Assembly: GCF_014698475.1 (NCBI RefSeq)
Contig: NZ_JACJTB010000050.1
Coordinates: forward strand, 1-48,940
Source of the DNA: Nostoc spongiaeforme FACHB-130
GTDB taxonomy: Bacteria > Cyanobacteriota > Cyanobacteriia > Cyanobacteriales > Nostocaceae
Direction of reading: 5' to 3'
Length of the DNA stretch: 48,940 nucleotides
The translations under genes were made by a program, and so were the position numbers. The notes beneath the pieces were generated by a model that saw only the letters and a list, made by a program, of their open reading frames with translations, was not told the origin of the DNA and searched no databases. Shown one piece after another: positions 1 through 9,483 of the stretch; the stretch's first letter is position 1; each line of letters starts with the position of its first letter.

Positions 1-1
1 A

Positions 2-127
2 AACCGTACCAGAGTGCGGACGCGCTCGTTGGCTCAAGGTCAGTCAGAATCAACCAAGGATCTTTGTAGCCAAGATCCCAACGGGCAAGTAATGTACATT
101 CAACTGGATTGGTTACAAAGCAAATAA
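2..127 (+). CDS. Possible 3' end of a gene truncated by the window edge
   Basis: Frame 2 stays open from the window edge for 41 codons and ends at TAA 125-127, with a tail reading ...MYIQLDWLQSK. Frame 3 is also open, to about position 92, so the frame choice is uncertain. No family is recognised. The following 270 bases up to the SLH gene hold only a HIP1 site near 290 and no ORF that I trust. Confidence 0.25.
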   Translation, partial: NRTRVRTRSLAQGQSESTKDLCSQDPNGQVMYIQLDWLQSK

Positions 128-414
128 TTCGACCTGACCAAGATGTTCCAGGCGCAGAAACCACATTCTGTCGAGAGTGAATGACTACTCACACCCTTGT
201 AAAAAACCTACACCTGTCAGGTAGGGAGAGAGGGGTTGGTAAATTATTTAGGATTGCTCTATTTTGTGAACACATCTTCAAAGAGCAAGCGATCGCACTA
301 TTGTTAAGTAATCCAAATAAGTTTTAGAAATGTTAGTTTCACTTACACAACGGGATTAATAAGTCAAGGGAATTTACATTCTCTTCACTTACTCACCGAT
401 TGGTATGGTGTGAG

Positions 415-2448
415 ATGAAACACAAAAAAACTCGTTCTTTCGCTCATTTGAGCCAATTTATCATTGCTGCTACTTCAGTGGCAATGTTTTCGCCCATCTT
501 TTCAGCTTCTGCAACTCCTCGGTTCTCTACCACCATCGCGCAAACACCTGTTAACTCTACAACGCAACAACTGTTAGCAGATGAGTTAGGCAGCAATGAG
601 TCAGATTTACCAGAATCAGTAAAAGTTGCTGTTTTAGAAGATATTTCCAGTCGCACAGGTTCACAAGCTTCAACTTTACGTGTAATTAAAGCCCAACAGC
701 AAACTTGGTCTAATGGCTGTTTGGGTTTAAAAGCAGAAGATAACTGTTCTCAAGCAGTAGTCCCTGGTTGGCATATAGTAGTTAGCAACGCCAAGGAAGT
801 TTGGGTGTACCGCACTGATGAATCAGGAAGTGTGGCTAAACTTGATGAAGAGTCTACCCAGAGTTTGACAGCTTTAATTTCTCGTCGAGAAACTACCACT
901 CGTCAAATTAGTCGGACAAGGATTCAACGAAATGTTGTAGCCCAACGCAATACCCAAGTGAGTGCGACGAGTACAGTAGTTAAAGCCAAAAAGACGGGTT
1001 TTAATCTGGCTATTTTGCAACCATCTGGGGAATTTTCGGAAGTAATTGCCCGTGTTTCCTTCAAATCTAAACGCCACAGCAATTTCTTAAAAGAAAGATT
1101 TCTTGGTGACTATAAATATAAAGCCAAGCGCAAGGCAAAATTTGTTAAAGGTATTAAAGCAGGCGATCGCATAGTTGTTAGACTATACGATACTCAAAAC
1201 CGCTTTATTGGCTACAGCGAATTTGAATGTTTGCCAGCTTTCAGCACTGTGAACTTAATTTTGTCAGCTAATCCCAGCGAATATCAAGTTGTTCGCACTG
1301 TTTACGGAGTTGATGCAGATGAAGACGGCACAATTGATTCTGGTAGCGCCACTTACGACTACTTCACCCAAGTTAGCGACCAACGGGTAACATTTCTTAG
1401 CAGTTCTCAAACTGTGAAAGTTAACCAATTTGAGGCAGAAGGTTTATCCTCAGTTTCGACAAATAGTATTTACCCCACATCCTTTAGTAGTGGTAAATTT
1501 GCCTTAATACGCCAAACAATGAGTACCTTTAGTTACAGCTTGGCAGAAGCGTTAAAAGCTGAACCCGGACGTTTAGTAGAACTTAACGAAGTTAGTGATG
1601 ATGATAGTTCTACTTATGACATCGGTCAAATGATGATGAGTTACCGTGAAATTGGTGTAGCTCAAGGTATCCAGTTTAAGTTTAGCGATGTTTCGAGTAA
1701 CTATTGGGCTAGTGATTTTATTGCCGAGTTAGCAGCTTTGCAAGTTATTCAAGGTTTTCCTGATGGGACTTTCCACCCTGATGAACAGGTAACTCGCGCC
1801 CAATTTGCCGCGATGATTAGCCAAGCTTTTGAAAAAGCCAACATTCGTCAGGCGGTTAGCTTTAGAGATGTATCGGCAAATTATTGGGCTTACAGTGCCA
1901 TCCGTAAAGCTTACTCTACAGGCTTTCTCAGCATTTCGGGGAATAAATTCAACCCTACCCAAGCTTTATCTCGTTTAGAAGTCTTGCTATCGTTAGCCAG
2001 AGGCTTAAACTATACCTTTAGTGGTTCTACAGAGTCAATTTTGGCAGCTTACTCAGATGCTACAACTATTCGCAGTGACGTGCGAAATGCGATCGCGGCA
2101 CTGACAGAACGCGGTATTGTGGTTAATTATCCCAATGTTCAGACTCTCAATGCTGACAAGGTAGCCACAAGAGCCGAAGTTGCAGCCTTGATATATAAAG
2201 CGTTAGTCAGCACTGGTGAAGCTGTAGAAATTAACTCACAGTATGCGGTAGACCAAACAGAAATTAAATCATCTGTTGATAATGATGACGATGATGACGA
2301 TGACGATGATGACGATGATGATGATAAAAAACTCCGCCGTCATTGTAACCAAGGAATTGGTAACGGTTCTGAAGGCTGCGACCCAGGAAATTCTCGCCCC
2401 CACGGTGGTAGTAACGATGAAGGTGGTAGAACTCCTGGTAGAAGATAA
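415..2448 (+). CDS. SLH-domain surface/envelope protein with poly-Asp tract
   Basis: A secreted or envelope protein that probably binds cell-wall polymer through S-layer homology domains. The frame opens at TTG 400, but ATG 415 is the better start because it is followed by a basic segment and a hydrophobic signal-peptide-like stretch. Numbered from codon 400, three SLH repeats begin near residues 428 (FSDVSSNYW), 488 (FRDVSANYW) and 549 (AAYSDATT). The first two are typical; the third is degenerate. The 400-residue N-terminal part has no recognised domain. After the SLH repeats comes an unbroken run of about 15 Asp (residues about 629-643), then KK and a Gly/Asn/Arg-rich tail. Cyanobacterial SLH proteins often tie the outer membrane to peptidoglycan; here the SLH repeats are C-terminal and porin strands are not obvious, so an attached surface protein is more likely than a porin. 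The partner and role of the N-terminal region are unknown. Confidence 0.85.
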   Translation: MKHKKTRSFAHLSQFIIAATSVAMFSPIFSASATPRFSTTIAQTPVNSTTQQLLADELGSNESDLPESVKVAVLEDISSRTGSQASTLRVIKAQQQTWSNGCLGLKAEDNCSQAVVPGWHIVVSNAKEVWVYRTDESGSVAKLDEESTQSLTALISRRETTTRQISRTRIQRNVVAQRNTQVSATSTVVKAKKTGFNLAILQPSGEFSEVIARVSFKSKRHSNFLKERFLGDYKYKAKRKAKFVKGIKAGDRIVVRLYDTQNRFIGYSEFECLPAFSTVNLILSANPSEYQVVRTVYGVDADEDGTIDSGSATYDYFTQVSDQRVTFLSSSQTVKVNQFEAEGLSSVSTNSIYPTSFSSGKFALIRQTMSTFSYSLAEALKAEPGRLVELNEVSDDDSSTYDIGQMMMSYREIGVAQGIQFKFSDVSSNYWASDFIAELAALQVIQGFPDGTFHPDEQVTRAQFAAMISQAFEKANIRQAVSFRDVSANYWAYSAIRKAYSTGFLSISGNKFNPTQALSRLEVLLSLARGLNYTFSGSTESILAAYSDATTIRSDVRNAIAALTERGIVVNYPNVQTLNADKVATRAEVAALIYKALVSTGEAVEINSQYAVDQTEIKSSVDNDDDDDDDDDDDDDDKKLRRHCNQGIGNGSEGCDPGNSRPHGGSNDEGGRTPGRR

Positions 2449-2510
2449 TATTCAAGTTTTGTAGAAATGCCATTCATCGTTTCTACCAATGCACAGTAGG
2501 ATACAACTCA

Positions 2511-2562
2511 AAGGTAAAAGATGAAAATCATTTTTGATTAGTTATCTTTTACCTTCTTTTTT
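2511..2562 (+). terminator. Intrinsic terminator after the SLH gene
   Basis: A perfect 12-bp inverted repeat, AAGGTAAAAGAT (2511-2522) and ATCTTTTACCTT (2544-2555), is followed by CTTTTTTA. The loop is 21 nt. It lies 62 bases after the stop codon and has the T-run on the + strand. Confidence 0.75.
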
Positions 2563-2601
2563 ATCTCTATGACTCATATTTCATTTTTGAAATATACGTA
2601 G

Positions 2602-2761
2602 GATGTGTTATACCAATTCACAATTCGCAATTCGCAATGACGCTCCTTTGTCGCTAACGCTGCGCTAACGCAATTAAAAAACTTAGATACAGCAAAGCTT
2701 TTAGGGTTTACATCTGTATCAAATTTTTCGTGAAATGGTGTTAGCGACAGCGTAACACATC
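2602..2761. repeat. Interspersed repeat with 9-bp terminal inverted repeats
   Basis: The ends GATGTGTTA (2602-2610) and TAACACATC (2753-2761) are perfect inverted repeats 160 bp apart. The interior holds iterated cyanobacterial words such as CGCTAACGCTGCGCTAACGC (2654-2673) and no ORF. This is a MITE-like or composite repeat in the gap between the SLH and MscS genes. Confidence 0.45.
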
Positions 2762-2827
2762 TACCGCCAATATTTTGGTGTGTTACGGCTTGCCAAACCC
2801 TAGTTCCTAGCCTCTAATCTCTAGCAT

Positions 2828-3844
2828 TCAATTGTTATTGTGAACATAAATATCCCGAATGGGAAAGGGAATAGAAATACCAGATTCTTGATAACGTTTG
2901 TGTAATTTTTTGACAAACAGATGCTTGCCCATTCGCTGATCAAAATATTCACTGACTCGCATATACAAAGTAAAATCGATACTAAAATCATTGAATGTAT
3001 GAAATCTAATATAAGGTTCATTGGCAATTAATTCTGGAGCAATTTCTCGCATCACATCTTTAGCAACTTCGACAGTAATTTTTTCGACTTGTTCTAAATC
3101 ACTGTCATAACTAACTCCCACATTCATTGTTAAAGTAATTTCCTTAGCTGGAAGATGGTAATTAGTAAAAATTGCCGAAGCTAATTTAGAATTAGGTACA
3201 ATCACCACATTATTTGAAAGCTCTTTAATAGTAGTATTGCGCCAAGTAATATCTGTAACGTAACCTTCATGTCCTTCATCTAGCTTGACGTAATCACCAG
3301 TTCTGACCTGTTTAGAAATAATTAAGTAAAAACCAGAAAATAAATTTGCTAATGTATCTTGCAGTGCTAAACCAACTGCTATACCACCAATTCCTAAAGT
3401 CGTGACTAGTGGTGTAACTGCTACCCCTAATGTTTGTAAGAGAATTAATGCCCCTAAAATAAAAACTGCCGTTTTTGCCAAATTAGAAATTAGTGAGGCT
3501 GAAACTCCTTCAGCTTTTCGTGTCCAGGAATTGACAAAACCAGCAGTCAGCCTTGCTACAACTAAAGTGATGGAACAGAGAAAAATAATTGTGATGATTC
3601 TTTGGCAGACAATTTTCAATTCTGGGCTGAGATTGGGAGAGGCAGCGACTAAAGCTGATGAAAAACCTGCTAATAGAAACCAAATAAAAGTGACTCGATG
3701 TAAAGCATGAAAAATTATTCGACTGCCAGGGATATGTTTTTGGATAATAATTGTTTTGAATTTATGAAATAAGAACTTCTCGCAAACTACACCAATTAAC
3801 AAGCTAAATAAAATCAGGGCAGCCGGTACAATCCATTGGGTCAT
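2828..3844 (-). CDS. MscS-family mechanosensitive ion channel
   Basis: A small-conductance mechanosensitive channel of the inner membrane, expected to release solutes during hypo-osmotic shock. Four hydrophobic segments are seen near residues 5-22, 48-68, 82-102 and 125-145. They are followed by the Gly/Ala-rich pore helix GIGGIAVGLALQDTLANL (151-168), the hallmark of the family. After it comes the beta domain (GDYVKLDEGHEGYVTDI, 183-199, and VIVPNSKL, 214-221) and a C-terminal alpha/beta domain. Length 338 is normal for the compact bacterial type. It starts at ATG 3844 and stands alone, divergent from the deacetylase gene that begins at 3987. Confidence 0.92.
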   Translation of the reverse strand: MTQWIVPAALILFSLLIGVVCEKFLFHKFKTIIIQKHIPGSRIIFHALHRVTFIWFLLAGFSSALVAASPNLSPELKIVCQRIITIIFLCSITLVVARLTAGFVNSWTRKAEGVSASLISNLAKTAVFILGALILLQTLGVAVTPLVTTLGIGGIAVGLALQDTLANLFSGFYLIISKQVRTGDYVKLDEGHEGYVTDITWRNTTIKELSNNVVIVPNSKLASAIFTNYHLPAKEITLTMNVGVSYDSDLEQVEKITVEVAKDVMREIAPELIANEPYIRFHTFNDFSIDFTLYMRVSEYFDQRMGKHLFVKKLHKRYQESGISIPFPIRDIYVHNNN

Positions 3845-3986
3845 AATTAGTGTGATTTCTTAAATTGAACGACAAAAATTAAAGGAACATTATAAAACAA
3901 TTATTGCTAAAGCTCATCTTACAAAAACAGTATTATTGTAATCTTTAGGTATATTTAGTATCGGAATATGGTTAAAAATACATAAT

Positions 3987-4904
3987 ATGGACTTGCCAAT
4001 AATTTATCATTCAGACTATGTTGCACCTTTGCCAGCAGGACATCGTTTCCCAATGGCTAAGTTTTGCAAATTGTATGAATTGTTATTGACTGATCAAGTA
4101 GCACACTCAAACCAGTTTCATACTCCACAGCGTCCATCACCAGAGTTGATTGAGTTAGTGCATACACCAAATTATGTACAAGCATATTGTGATGGAACTC
4201 TAGACTATAAAGCCCAACGCCGCATCGGGTTGCCTTGGAGTCCGGCTTTAGTCAATCGTACCTGTGTGGCGGTTGGTGGTACGATACTCACGGCTCAGAT
4301 GGCGTTAAGTCAGGGTTTAGCTTGCAATACGGCTGGGGGAACTCATCACGCCTTCCCCAGTTATGGATCTGGTTTTTGTATTTTCAACGATTTAGCGATC
4401 GCATCTCGCGTTTTACAAAAACTCGGACTGGTACAGAAAATTCTGATTGTCGATTTGGATGTACATGAAGGCGACGGTACGGCTTTTATATTTGAGGATG
4501 ATGCCAGTGTATTTACTTTTTCAATGCACTGTGAAATTAATTTTCCCGGTACAAAACAAAAAAGTGATTTAGATGTTCCCCTCCCCGTGGGAATGGAAGA
4601 TGATGCTTATTTGCAAACCTTGGCTGAATATTTGCCAGATTTGTTATCAGAGATTCGTCCTGATTTAGTATTTTACGATGCGGGGGTGGATACTCATATA
4701 GGCGATCGCTTGGGCAAATTAGCTTTAACTGACACTGGGCTATTCCGTCGAGAAATGCAAGTTTTACATACCTGTGTCAGCGCAGGTTATCCCGTCGCCT
4801 GTGTAATTGGCGGTGGATACGCCGATGACATGAAATCTCTAGTGTGGCGACATTCTCTCATCCATCGCGCGGCTAGTGAGGTTTATCGTCAGTATGGGCT
4901 TTAG
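3987..4904 (+). CDS. Histone deacetylase-family (acetoin-utilisation-like) zinc amidohydrolase
   Basis: A bacterial member of the HDAC/AcuC/APAH superfamily, expected to remove acetyl groups from lysine or small amines in the cytoplasm. The active-site pieces are all present: the tandem histidines of THHAF (H120, H121), the zinc ligands of DLDVHEGDG (D158, H160), and the third zinc ligand D235 in DAGVDTHIGD. The C-terminal region carries the glycine-rich GGGYADD loop. Length 305 matches short bacterial deacetylases. It is a single gene between MscS and coaD. The substrate cannot be told from sequence; lysine deacetylation, polyamine deacetylation and other deacylations are all possible. Confidence 0.88.
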   Translation: MDLPIIYHSDYVAPLPAGHRFPMAKFCKLYELLLTDQVAHSNQFHTPQRPSPELIELVHTPNYVQAYCDGTLDYKAQRRIGLPWSPALVNRTCVAVGGTILTAQMALSQGLACNTAGGTHHAFPSYGSGFCIFNDLAIASRVLQKLGLVQKILIVDLDVHEGDGTAFIFEDDASVFTFSMHCEINFPGTKQKSDLDVPLPVGMEDDAYLQTLAEYLPDLLSEIRPDLVFYDAGVDTHIGDRLGKLALTDTGLFRREMQVLHTCVSAGYPVACVIGGGYADDMKSLVWRHSLIHRAASEVYRQYGL

Positions 4905-5055
4905 AGGTGACAGGTTACAGGTGACAGGTTACAGGTAAGGGGGTAAGGGGACAAGGGAGACAAGGAAGCAATATTTCTACCTTGTCTACCCCACTCCCAA
5001 CTCCCAACTCCCCATTCCCAACTCCCAACTCCCAACTCCCAACTCCCCACTCCGC
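4905..5055. repeat. Tandem short repeats (14-mer pair, then CCCAACT heptamers)
   Basis: Just after the deacetylase stop, a 14-nt unit of the form GGTGACAGGTTACA is repeated about twice (4905-4935). From about 4989 to 5053 there are consecutive heptamers, mostly CCCAACT with some CCCCACT and CCCATTC variants. This is the short tandemly repeated repetitive (STRR) type typical of heterocystous cyanobacteria. Confidence 0.85.
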
Positions 5056-5105
5056 ACAGTGGAATCCGATATAATCACCTCAATAACTGTGATACATCGA
5101 ATATT

Positions 5106-5681
5106 GTGATTGCTATCTATCCCGGCAGTTTTGATCCCATTACTTTAGGACACCTTGATATTATTCAACGTGGTAGTCGGCTGTTTGACAAGGTAATTGT
5201 CGCTGTACTGCGGAATCCTAATAAAGTGCCGTTGTTTACTGTGCAGCAACGATTAGAACAAATTCGGATAGCTACGCAACATCTACCCAATGTCGAAGCA
5301 GATAGTTTTGATGGTTTGACTGTAAATTATGCCCAACAACGCCAAGCACAAGTGTTGTTACGCGGTTTACGAGCGATTTCTGACTTTGAAGTAGAATTAC
5401 AGATGGCGCACACGAATAAAACTCTGTCTACTCAAATTGAAACAGTTTTTCTCGCAACATCAAATGAGTATAGTTTTTTAAGTAGTAGTGTGATAAAAGA
5501 GATCGCAAGATTTGGTGGTTCTGTCGATCATCTTGTTCCCCCGCACATTGCCTTAGATATACACAAATGCTACAACCACAACTATCCAATAGCGAACCCA
5601 ACCACAACGGCAGTTATCCCTCCCCTCCAGAGTATCCCAATGGAGTCGGCAACGGGGACAACTCCCGAAGCGGAAGTGTAG
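5106..5681 (+). CDS. coaD: Phosphopantetheine adenylyltransferase
   Basis: Catalyses the fourth step of coenzyme A synthesis: 4'-phosphopantetheine plus ATP gives dephospho-CoA and pyrophosphate. The nucleotidyltransferase signature is at the N terminus: GSFDP (7-11) and the TxGH motif T13-L-G-H16. The [10 protein letters not shown] block and the [16 protein letters not shown] block are both typical of CoaD. The start is GTG 5106. The family domain ends near residue 157; another roughly 34 residues, rich in Pro, Thr and Asn, follow and are not part of the usual 160-residue enzyme. This tail is encoded where the next gene already begins in another frame. A possible -10 TATAAT lies at 5070-5075. 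Confidence 0.95.
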   Translation: MIAIYPGSFDPITLGHLDIIQRGSRLFDKVIVAVLRNPNKVPLFTVQQRLEQIRIATQHLPNVEADSFDGLTVNYAQQRQAQVLLRGLRAISDFEVELQMAHTNKTLSTQIETVFLATSNEYSFLSSSVIKEIARFGGSVDHLVPPHIALDIHKCYNHNYPIANPTTTAVIPPLQSIPMESATGTTPEAEV

Positions 5682-6253
5682 ATATTCAGCAAGAACTCAA
5701 CCGTTTAGAAGATTTGATTTTGTCGAGTTGGCGAGTTCCCCTAACGGGGCGCACATTAATAGACGAAGACAAACTTTTTGAACAGCTTGATTTTATTCGC
5801 GTTTCTTTACCTTCGGTGTTCCAAGAAGCAACGGAAATTTTGCAACACAAGCAAGATGTCATGTTAGAAGCCGAAGAATATGGACAGCAAATTGTCGAAG
5901 CTGCCCAAGCCAAAAGAGCGCAAATTTTGGCAGAAAGTGATATTCTCAGGCAGGCAGAACACGAAGCAGAACAGCTACGGCGCAAAACCCAGCAAGAATG
6001 CGAGGCGATGATGCAAGAAACCCTTGCGGAAGTTGAACGCAGGCGGCAAGCTTGTATGGAAGAATTAGAACAAATGCGTCAAACTGCGATCGCACAAGCT
6101 CAAGAAATTGAAGATGGTGCTGATCAATATGCCGATACTGTCCTCGAAAATATCGAGCAAGACCTCAAAGATATGTTAAGAATTATCACCAATGGCAGAC
6201 AACAATTACGCCAAGAAAATCAATCTCAGAATTATTCTTCAAAAAAGAAATGA
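5567..6253 (+). CDS. Coiled-coil protein (DivIVA / ATP-synthase-b-like)
   Basis: A 228-residue soluble protein. Residues 1-40 are Pro/Asn/Gly/Ser-rich and disordered. Residues 40-85 form a conserved-looking module ([20 protein letters not shown]). The rest is one long charged helix rich in Glu, Gln, Ala and Arg (about 85-215), as in DivIVA or F0 b-subunit coiled coils. ATG 5567 lies 115 bases inside coaD in the +1-shifted frame, and no in-frame ATG, GTG or TTG occurs between there and the conserved module, so the overlap seems real and suggests translational coupling. No membrane segment is present. A role in cell shape, division or scaffolding is only inference from the coiled coil. Confidence 0.8.
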   Translation: MLQPQLSNSEPNHNGSYPSPPEYPNGVGNGDNSRSGSVDIQQELNRLEDLILSSWRVPLTGRTLIDEDKLFEQLDFIRVSLPSVFQEATEILQHKQDVMLEAEEYGQQIVEAAQAKRAQILAESDILRQAEHEAEQLRRKTQQECEAMMQETLAEVERRRQACMEELEQMRQTAIAQAQEIEDGADQYADTVLENIEQDLKDMLRIITNGRQQLRQENQSQNYSSKKK

Positions 6254-6262
6254 GGTTAGAGG

Positions 6263-6373
6263 CTAGTACAACAAGGCAAAAGTAAAAAGGCAAAAGTAAA
6301 AAGAAATAATACTTATCAAGTCAGCTTTTTAGCTATTTCTAATGGTCTGCTTCTTTACGCCGATCTGTACTAG
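6263..6373 (-). repeat. Short internally deleted copy of the CTAGTAC MITE-like family
   Basis: The ends are CTAGTAC (6263-6269) and GTACTAG (6367-6373). The left part, CTAGTACAACAAGGCAAAAG, matches the complement of the right end of the 214-bp copies at 17 and 28 kb. The right part (TTTCTAATGGTCTGC, then ACGCCGATCTGTACTAG) matches the complement of their left end. The central ~100 bp, including the GC-rich hairpin region, is missing. The orientation is opposite to the long copies. Confidence 0.75.
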
Positions 6374-6496
6374 AGGCTAGAGGTTAGAGACTAGAGGTTA
6401 GTATATTTTCTTGACTCAGCACTTAATATTGTAAGATTTTCCTAAACCTATTTTGCTTATAGGTTGAAAATCGCAGGTTATTTCCAGTGCATAATC

Positions 6497-8335
6497 ATGC
6501 CTTACTATCAGGATCAGTTAAGCATTTCCACAGTTGATGAGGCTTTACAACAATTATCTGTTGATCAACTAAAAAAGCTGGCAGCGTTACTAAATACTAA
6601 TAGTAAACCCACGCGCAAAGCGGAAATCATTGCAGTGATTCACCGTCATCTTGTGGGGGAAAATCTGCAACAATTGTGGCGAGAACTAGATCATCTGCAA
6701 CAAAAGGCAGTAGCGGAAACAATTTACAACACAGATGGTTTGTTTAACGCTACAAGTTTCTATGCTAAATATCTGGAAGAACCCAATTGGGGAACATCCG
6801 ACGCATTCGGTTACAAGCGTCAACCATCGTTATTGTGTTTATTTATCTACAGCAATATTATTCCTCAAGATTTACAAACACGCTTAAAAGCCTTTGTTTC
6901 GCCACCAGCAGAATTTTCAATTACTAGCTTAGATAAATGTCCAGAGGTTTTTCGTTTGCAGTGGCGAGAATGGAACTGGAAAACCCGCGAAAGAGAAACC
7001 CATGAAAAAGAAATTGTCGTCAAGCAGTGTGAAATGGAAACTGCTGCACAACAAGATTTACTCGCGGTACTACGATTAATTAACGCCGGAAAACTCAGTG
7101 TTAGCGATAAAACTGGATATCCAAATAATAGTAGTATGAGTGCGATCGCCTCTGTATTGACTGGCGGCGATTATTACAACGATGACCCATCTACACCATC
7201 ATACGAAAAAATCGGTTTTATTAAGCCCTTCGCCTGGGCAATGTTAGTCCAAGCCGCAGGTTTAGCCGAACTTTCTAGTAAACGTCTAGTCTTAACCAAA
7301 ACTGGACAAAAAGCCCTCACCAACCCACCCGCAGCCACCATCCGCAATATTTGGAAAAAATGGCTAAAAAATAAAGTATTAGACGAACTACGCCGCATAG
7401 ACTCTATTAAAGGGCAAACAGGCAAAGGTAAGCAAGGTTTAACCGCCCCAGACAAACGCCGCGAAGCCATTACCAAAGCCTTAGCAGAGTGTCCTGTAGG
7501 GCGATGGATGGGCGTTAATGAACTGTTTCGCTGTATTCTCGCCAAAGGCTACAATTTTGAAGTTACCCGCAATCCTTGGAACTTGTATATTAGTGATTCC
7601 CATTACGGTAGCTTAGGTAATGGTGGCGATGATTGGGAGATTTTGCAAGGCAGATATGCTTTATGTCTGCTATTTGAATACGTCGCCACTTTGGGGATGA
7701 TTAATATCGCCTATGTTAATCCTGGTGGTGTTCGTCCTGATTATACAGACTTATGGGGAACCGATGACTTACCGTTTCTCAGCCGTTACGATGGTTTGAT
7801 GTGTTTGCAATTAACACCCTTGGGTGCATACTGCTTGGGTTTGCAAAACGACTATACACCGCCACCGTTAGAAGTACGGGCGGTATTTCGAGTGTTACCA
7901 AATTTAGAAATAGCCGCGACTGGCGAACCACTCACCCCTGCTGATACTCTGGTATTGGATGTTTACGCCCAAAAAATTTCGGATGCGGTGTGGCGGTTGG
8001 AGACAGCTAAGTTACTAGGTGCGATAGAAGAAGGGCAAAGTATCACCCAATTACGAGAATTTCTGCAAGCCCGGAGTGGTCATGAAATACCAGAAACCGT
8101 CAATCAATTTTTAGCAGATATTGAAGCGCGAGGCAATAGTTTGCGCGATCGCGGCCAAGCCCGGTTGATAGAATGCACTGATGCAGCTTTAGCTGTATTA
8201 ATCGCCAACGATTCCCGCACCAAAAAGCTGTGTTTCTTAGCCGGAGAAAAGCATTTAGTTGTGCCTAGCGAATCAGAAACTAAATTCCGAAACGCCGTGA
8301 AAAAATTGGGTTATAGTATTGCGTTGAGTGGTTAA
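6497..8335 (+). CDS. XPB-partner-like protein with helicase-associated C-terminal domain
   Basis: The frame opens at TTG 6464, but ATG 6497 (MPYYQDQLS) is the more likely start, giving 612 residues. The first 60 residues (VDQLKKLAALLNTNSKPTRK) resemble a SAP-like or helix-extended-loop DNA-binding fold. The middle is unrecognised. The last ~170 residues (VLPNLEIAATGEPLTPAD, then IPETVNQFLADIEARG, then short strands) have the layout of the XPB/Ssl2 N-terminal-like helicase-associated domain (Pfam Helicase_C_3 type). Actinobacteria encode such a protein next to XPB. Here the XPB-like helicase begins 1.1 kb downstream on the same strand. I infer that the two proteins act together in DNA unwinding or repair. 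The family call is from pattern, not from a search. Confidence 0.6.
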   Translation: MPYYQDQLSISTVDEALQQLSVDQLKKLAALLNTNSKPTRKAEIIAVIHRHLVGENLQQLWRELDHLQQKAVAETIYNTDGLFNATSFYAKYLEEPNWGTSDAFGYKRQPSLLCLFIYSNIIPQDLQTRLKAFVSPPAEFSITSLDKCPEVFRLQWREWNWKTRERETHEKEIVVKQCEMETAAQQDLLAVLRLINAGKLSVSDKTGYPNNSSMSAIASVLTGGDYYNDDPSTPSYEKIGFIKPFAWAMLVQAAGLAELSSKRLVLTKTGQKALTNPPAATIRNIWKKWLKNKVLDELRRIDSIKGQTGKGKQGLTAPDKRREAITKALAECPVGRWMGVNELFRCILAKGYNFEVTRNPWNLYISDSHYGSLGNGGDDWEILQGRYALCLLFEYVATLGMINIAYVNPGGVRPDYTDLWGTDDLPFLSRYDGLMCLQLTPLGAYCLGLQNDYTPPPLEVRAVFRVLPNLEIAATGEPLTPADTLVLDVYAQKISDAVWRLETAKLLGAIEEGQSITQLREFLQARSGHEIPETVNQFLADIEARGNSLRDRGQARLIECTDAALAVLIANDSRTKKLCFLAGEKHLVVPSESETKFRNAVKKLGYSIALSG

Positions 8336-8343
8336 AATTCATC

Positions 8344-8676
8344 ATGAATGAATTAATTTTTATGCAAGTAAATTTCGGGTTCAATGTTGCCAGTTTGATT
8401 GGTTTTGTGCAGATTATTTTTGCTGTAGCTTACATACTGGCTATGATAATTCTGCTGATTCAACGCGCTAGAAGATTAGAAACTTTCTCTTTAATTCTTT
8501 ATGTTTTTCAAACTATAATTATCCCTATTTTTCTGCTAACTTCTGGGTTGATTTTGGTTTTTCATGGTTGGCGATTAGACCCTATTTTACAATTTATGCA
8601 GTTTTTACTCACTGTGTTGATTATTTATTTATGTATTAAAGATATTGTAATTAATGGTGGTTATAGAAATCGGTAG
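8344..8676 (+). CDS. Small integral membrane protein, unknown function
   Basis: A 110-residue protein with three strongly hydrophobic segments, near residues 12-38, 47-72 and 80-100, joined by short basic loops (QRARRLE). It starts at ATG 8344, eight bases after the stop of the XPB-partner-like gene, so the two are probably co-transcribed. No family motif is recognised. A membrane location is clear from composition; any link to the helicase pair is only by position. Confidence 0.6.
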   Translation: MNELIFMQVNFGFNVASLIGFVQIIFAVAYILAMIILLIQRARRLETFSLILYVFQTIIIPIFLLTSGLILVFHGWRLDPILQFMQFLLTVLIIYLCIKDIVINGGYRNR

Positions 8677-8690
8677 TTTAAAGTGAGCTA

Positions 8691-9284
8691 TCATTGTTCA
8701 ACATCAGATTTAACTTCAAATTCGACCTTGTTGTATAAATCTTGTAATTTAATTTCCAAGGGAACAGTAACTAAATTAATCAACTCATCTTCAGCATCAT
8801 ATTCTTGTAAAGACCATCGCTTATTAGCAGTCTTATAAAAATGTTCTACAAAAATTCTATCCTGCTCAACTAACAAATATTCTTCAAAGGATGGTATGGT
8901 ACGATATACCTTAAATTTTCCTTCTCTGTCATAACTTTCAGTGGATTTTGATAATACCTCAACAATTAATTTTGGATTGGTAATTGTATCTGTCCGATTT
9001 TCCAGAAATTCTATTTTACCTGCAACAATAGAAATGTCTAGATATGTATAAATACGTTGTTTAGGTATCCATAACCGCATATCACTGTTAAAGACTTCAT
9101 AATCTTGTTGCCTAAAAGCAAAATTCAAAATAGCATAAAAATTGCCAGAAATTCGATTATGATTTGCAGTTCCACCAGCCATTGGAATAATTATTCCGTC
9201 AATATACTCACTTTTAAAATCAGCTTTGTCTTCTAAGTTTAAATATTCTGGGATGGTAAAATATTGTGGTTCTAGTATTTGCAC
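8691..9284 (-). CDS. Uma2-family (DUF820) PD-(D/E)xK protein
   Basis: A 197-residue member of the Uma2 family, very abundant in cyanobacteria and predicted to have a restriction-endonuclease-like fold. Visible family features are the N-terminal EYLNLED, the acidic DISIV segment (the PD/D position), and NPKLIVEVLSKSTESYDREGK, which gives the E-x-L plus K of the nuclease core, then the SFEEYLLVEQDR strand. The start is GTG 9284, preceded by the Shine-Dalgarno-like AGTGAGG. It lies on the opposite strand between two helicase-related genes. Actual nuclease activity and target are unknown. Confidence 0.85.
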   Translation of the reverse strand: MQILEPQYFTIPEYLNLEDKADFKSEYIDGIIIPMAGGTANHNRISGNFYAILNFAFRQQDYEVFNSDMRLWIPKQRIYTYLDISIVAGKIEFLENRTDTITNPKLIVEVLSKSTESYDREGKFKVYRTIPSFEEYLLVEQDRIFVEHFYKTANKRWSLQEYDAEDELINLVTVPLEIKLQDLYNKVEFEVKSDVEQ

Positions 9285-9483
9285 AAGTTTACCTCACTTT
9301 AGCTTTGTGAAAATGTTCTGTTTTTTTAGTTTTCGTAGGTTGAGTGAAGCGCCAGCGAAACCAAACAACTATGATAATTGTACCTTTCCATTATCATTTA
9401 TTACTTCAATATTTTAGGCTATCTATACTATTGCCTGACAGTATTACTAAAATTATATTTCGTAGGATTTAGCTGACAAAATT

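Noticed and set aside
4979-5055. CRISPR array
   Set aside because: The repeats are 7 bp with no spacers of regular length; they are STRR heptamers.
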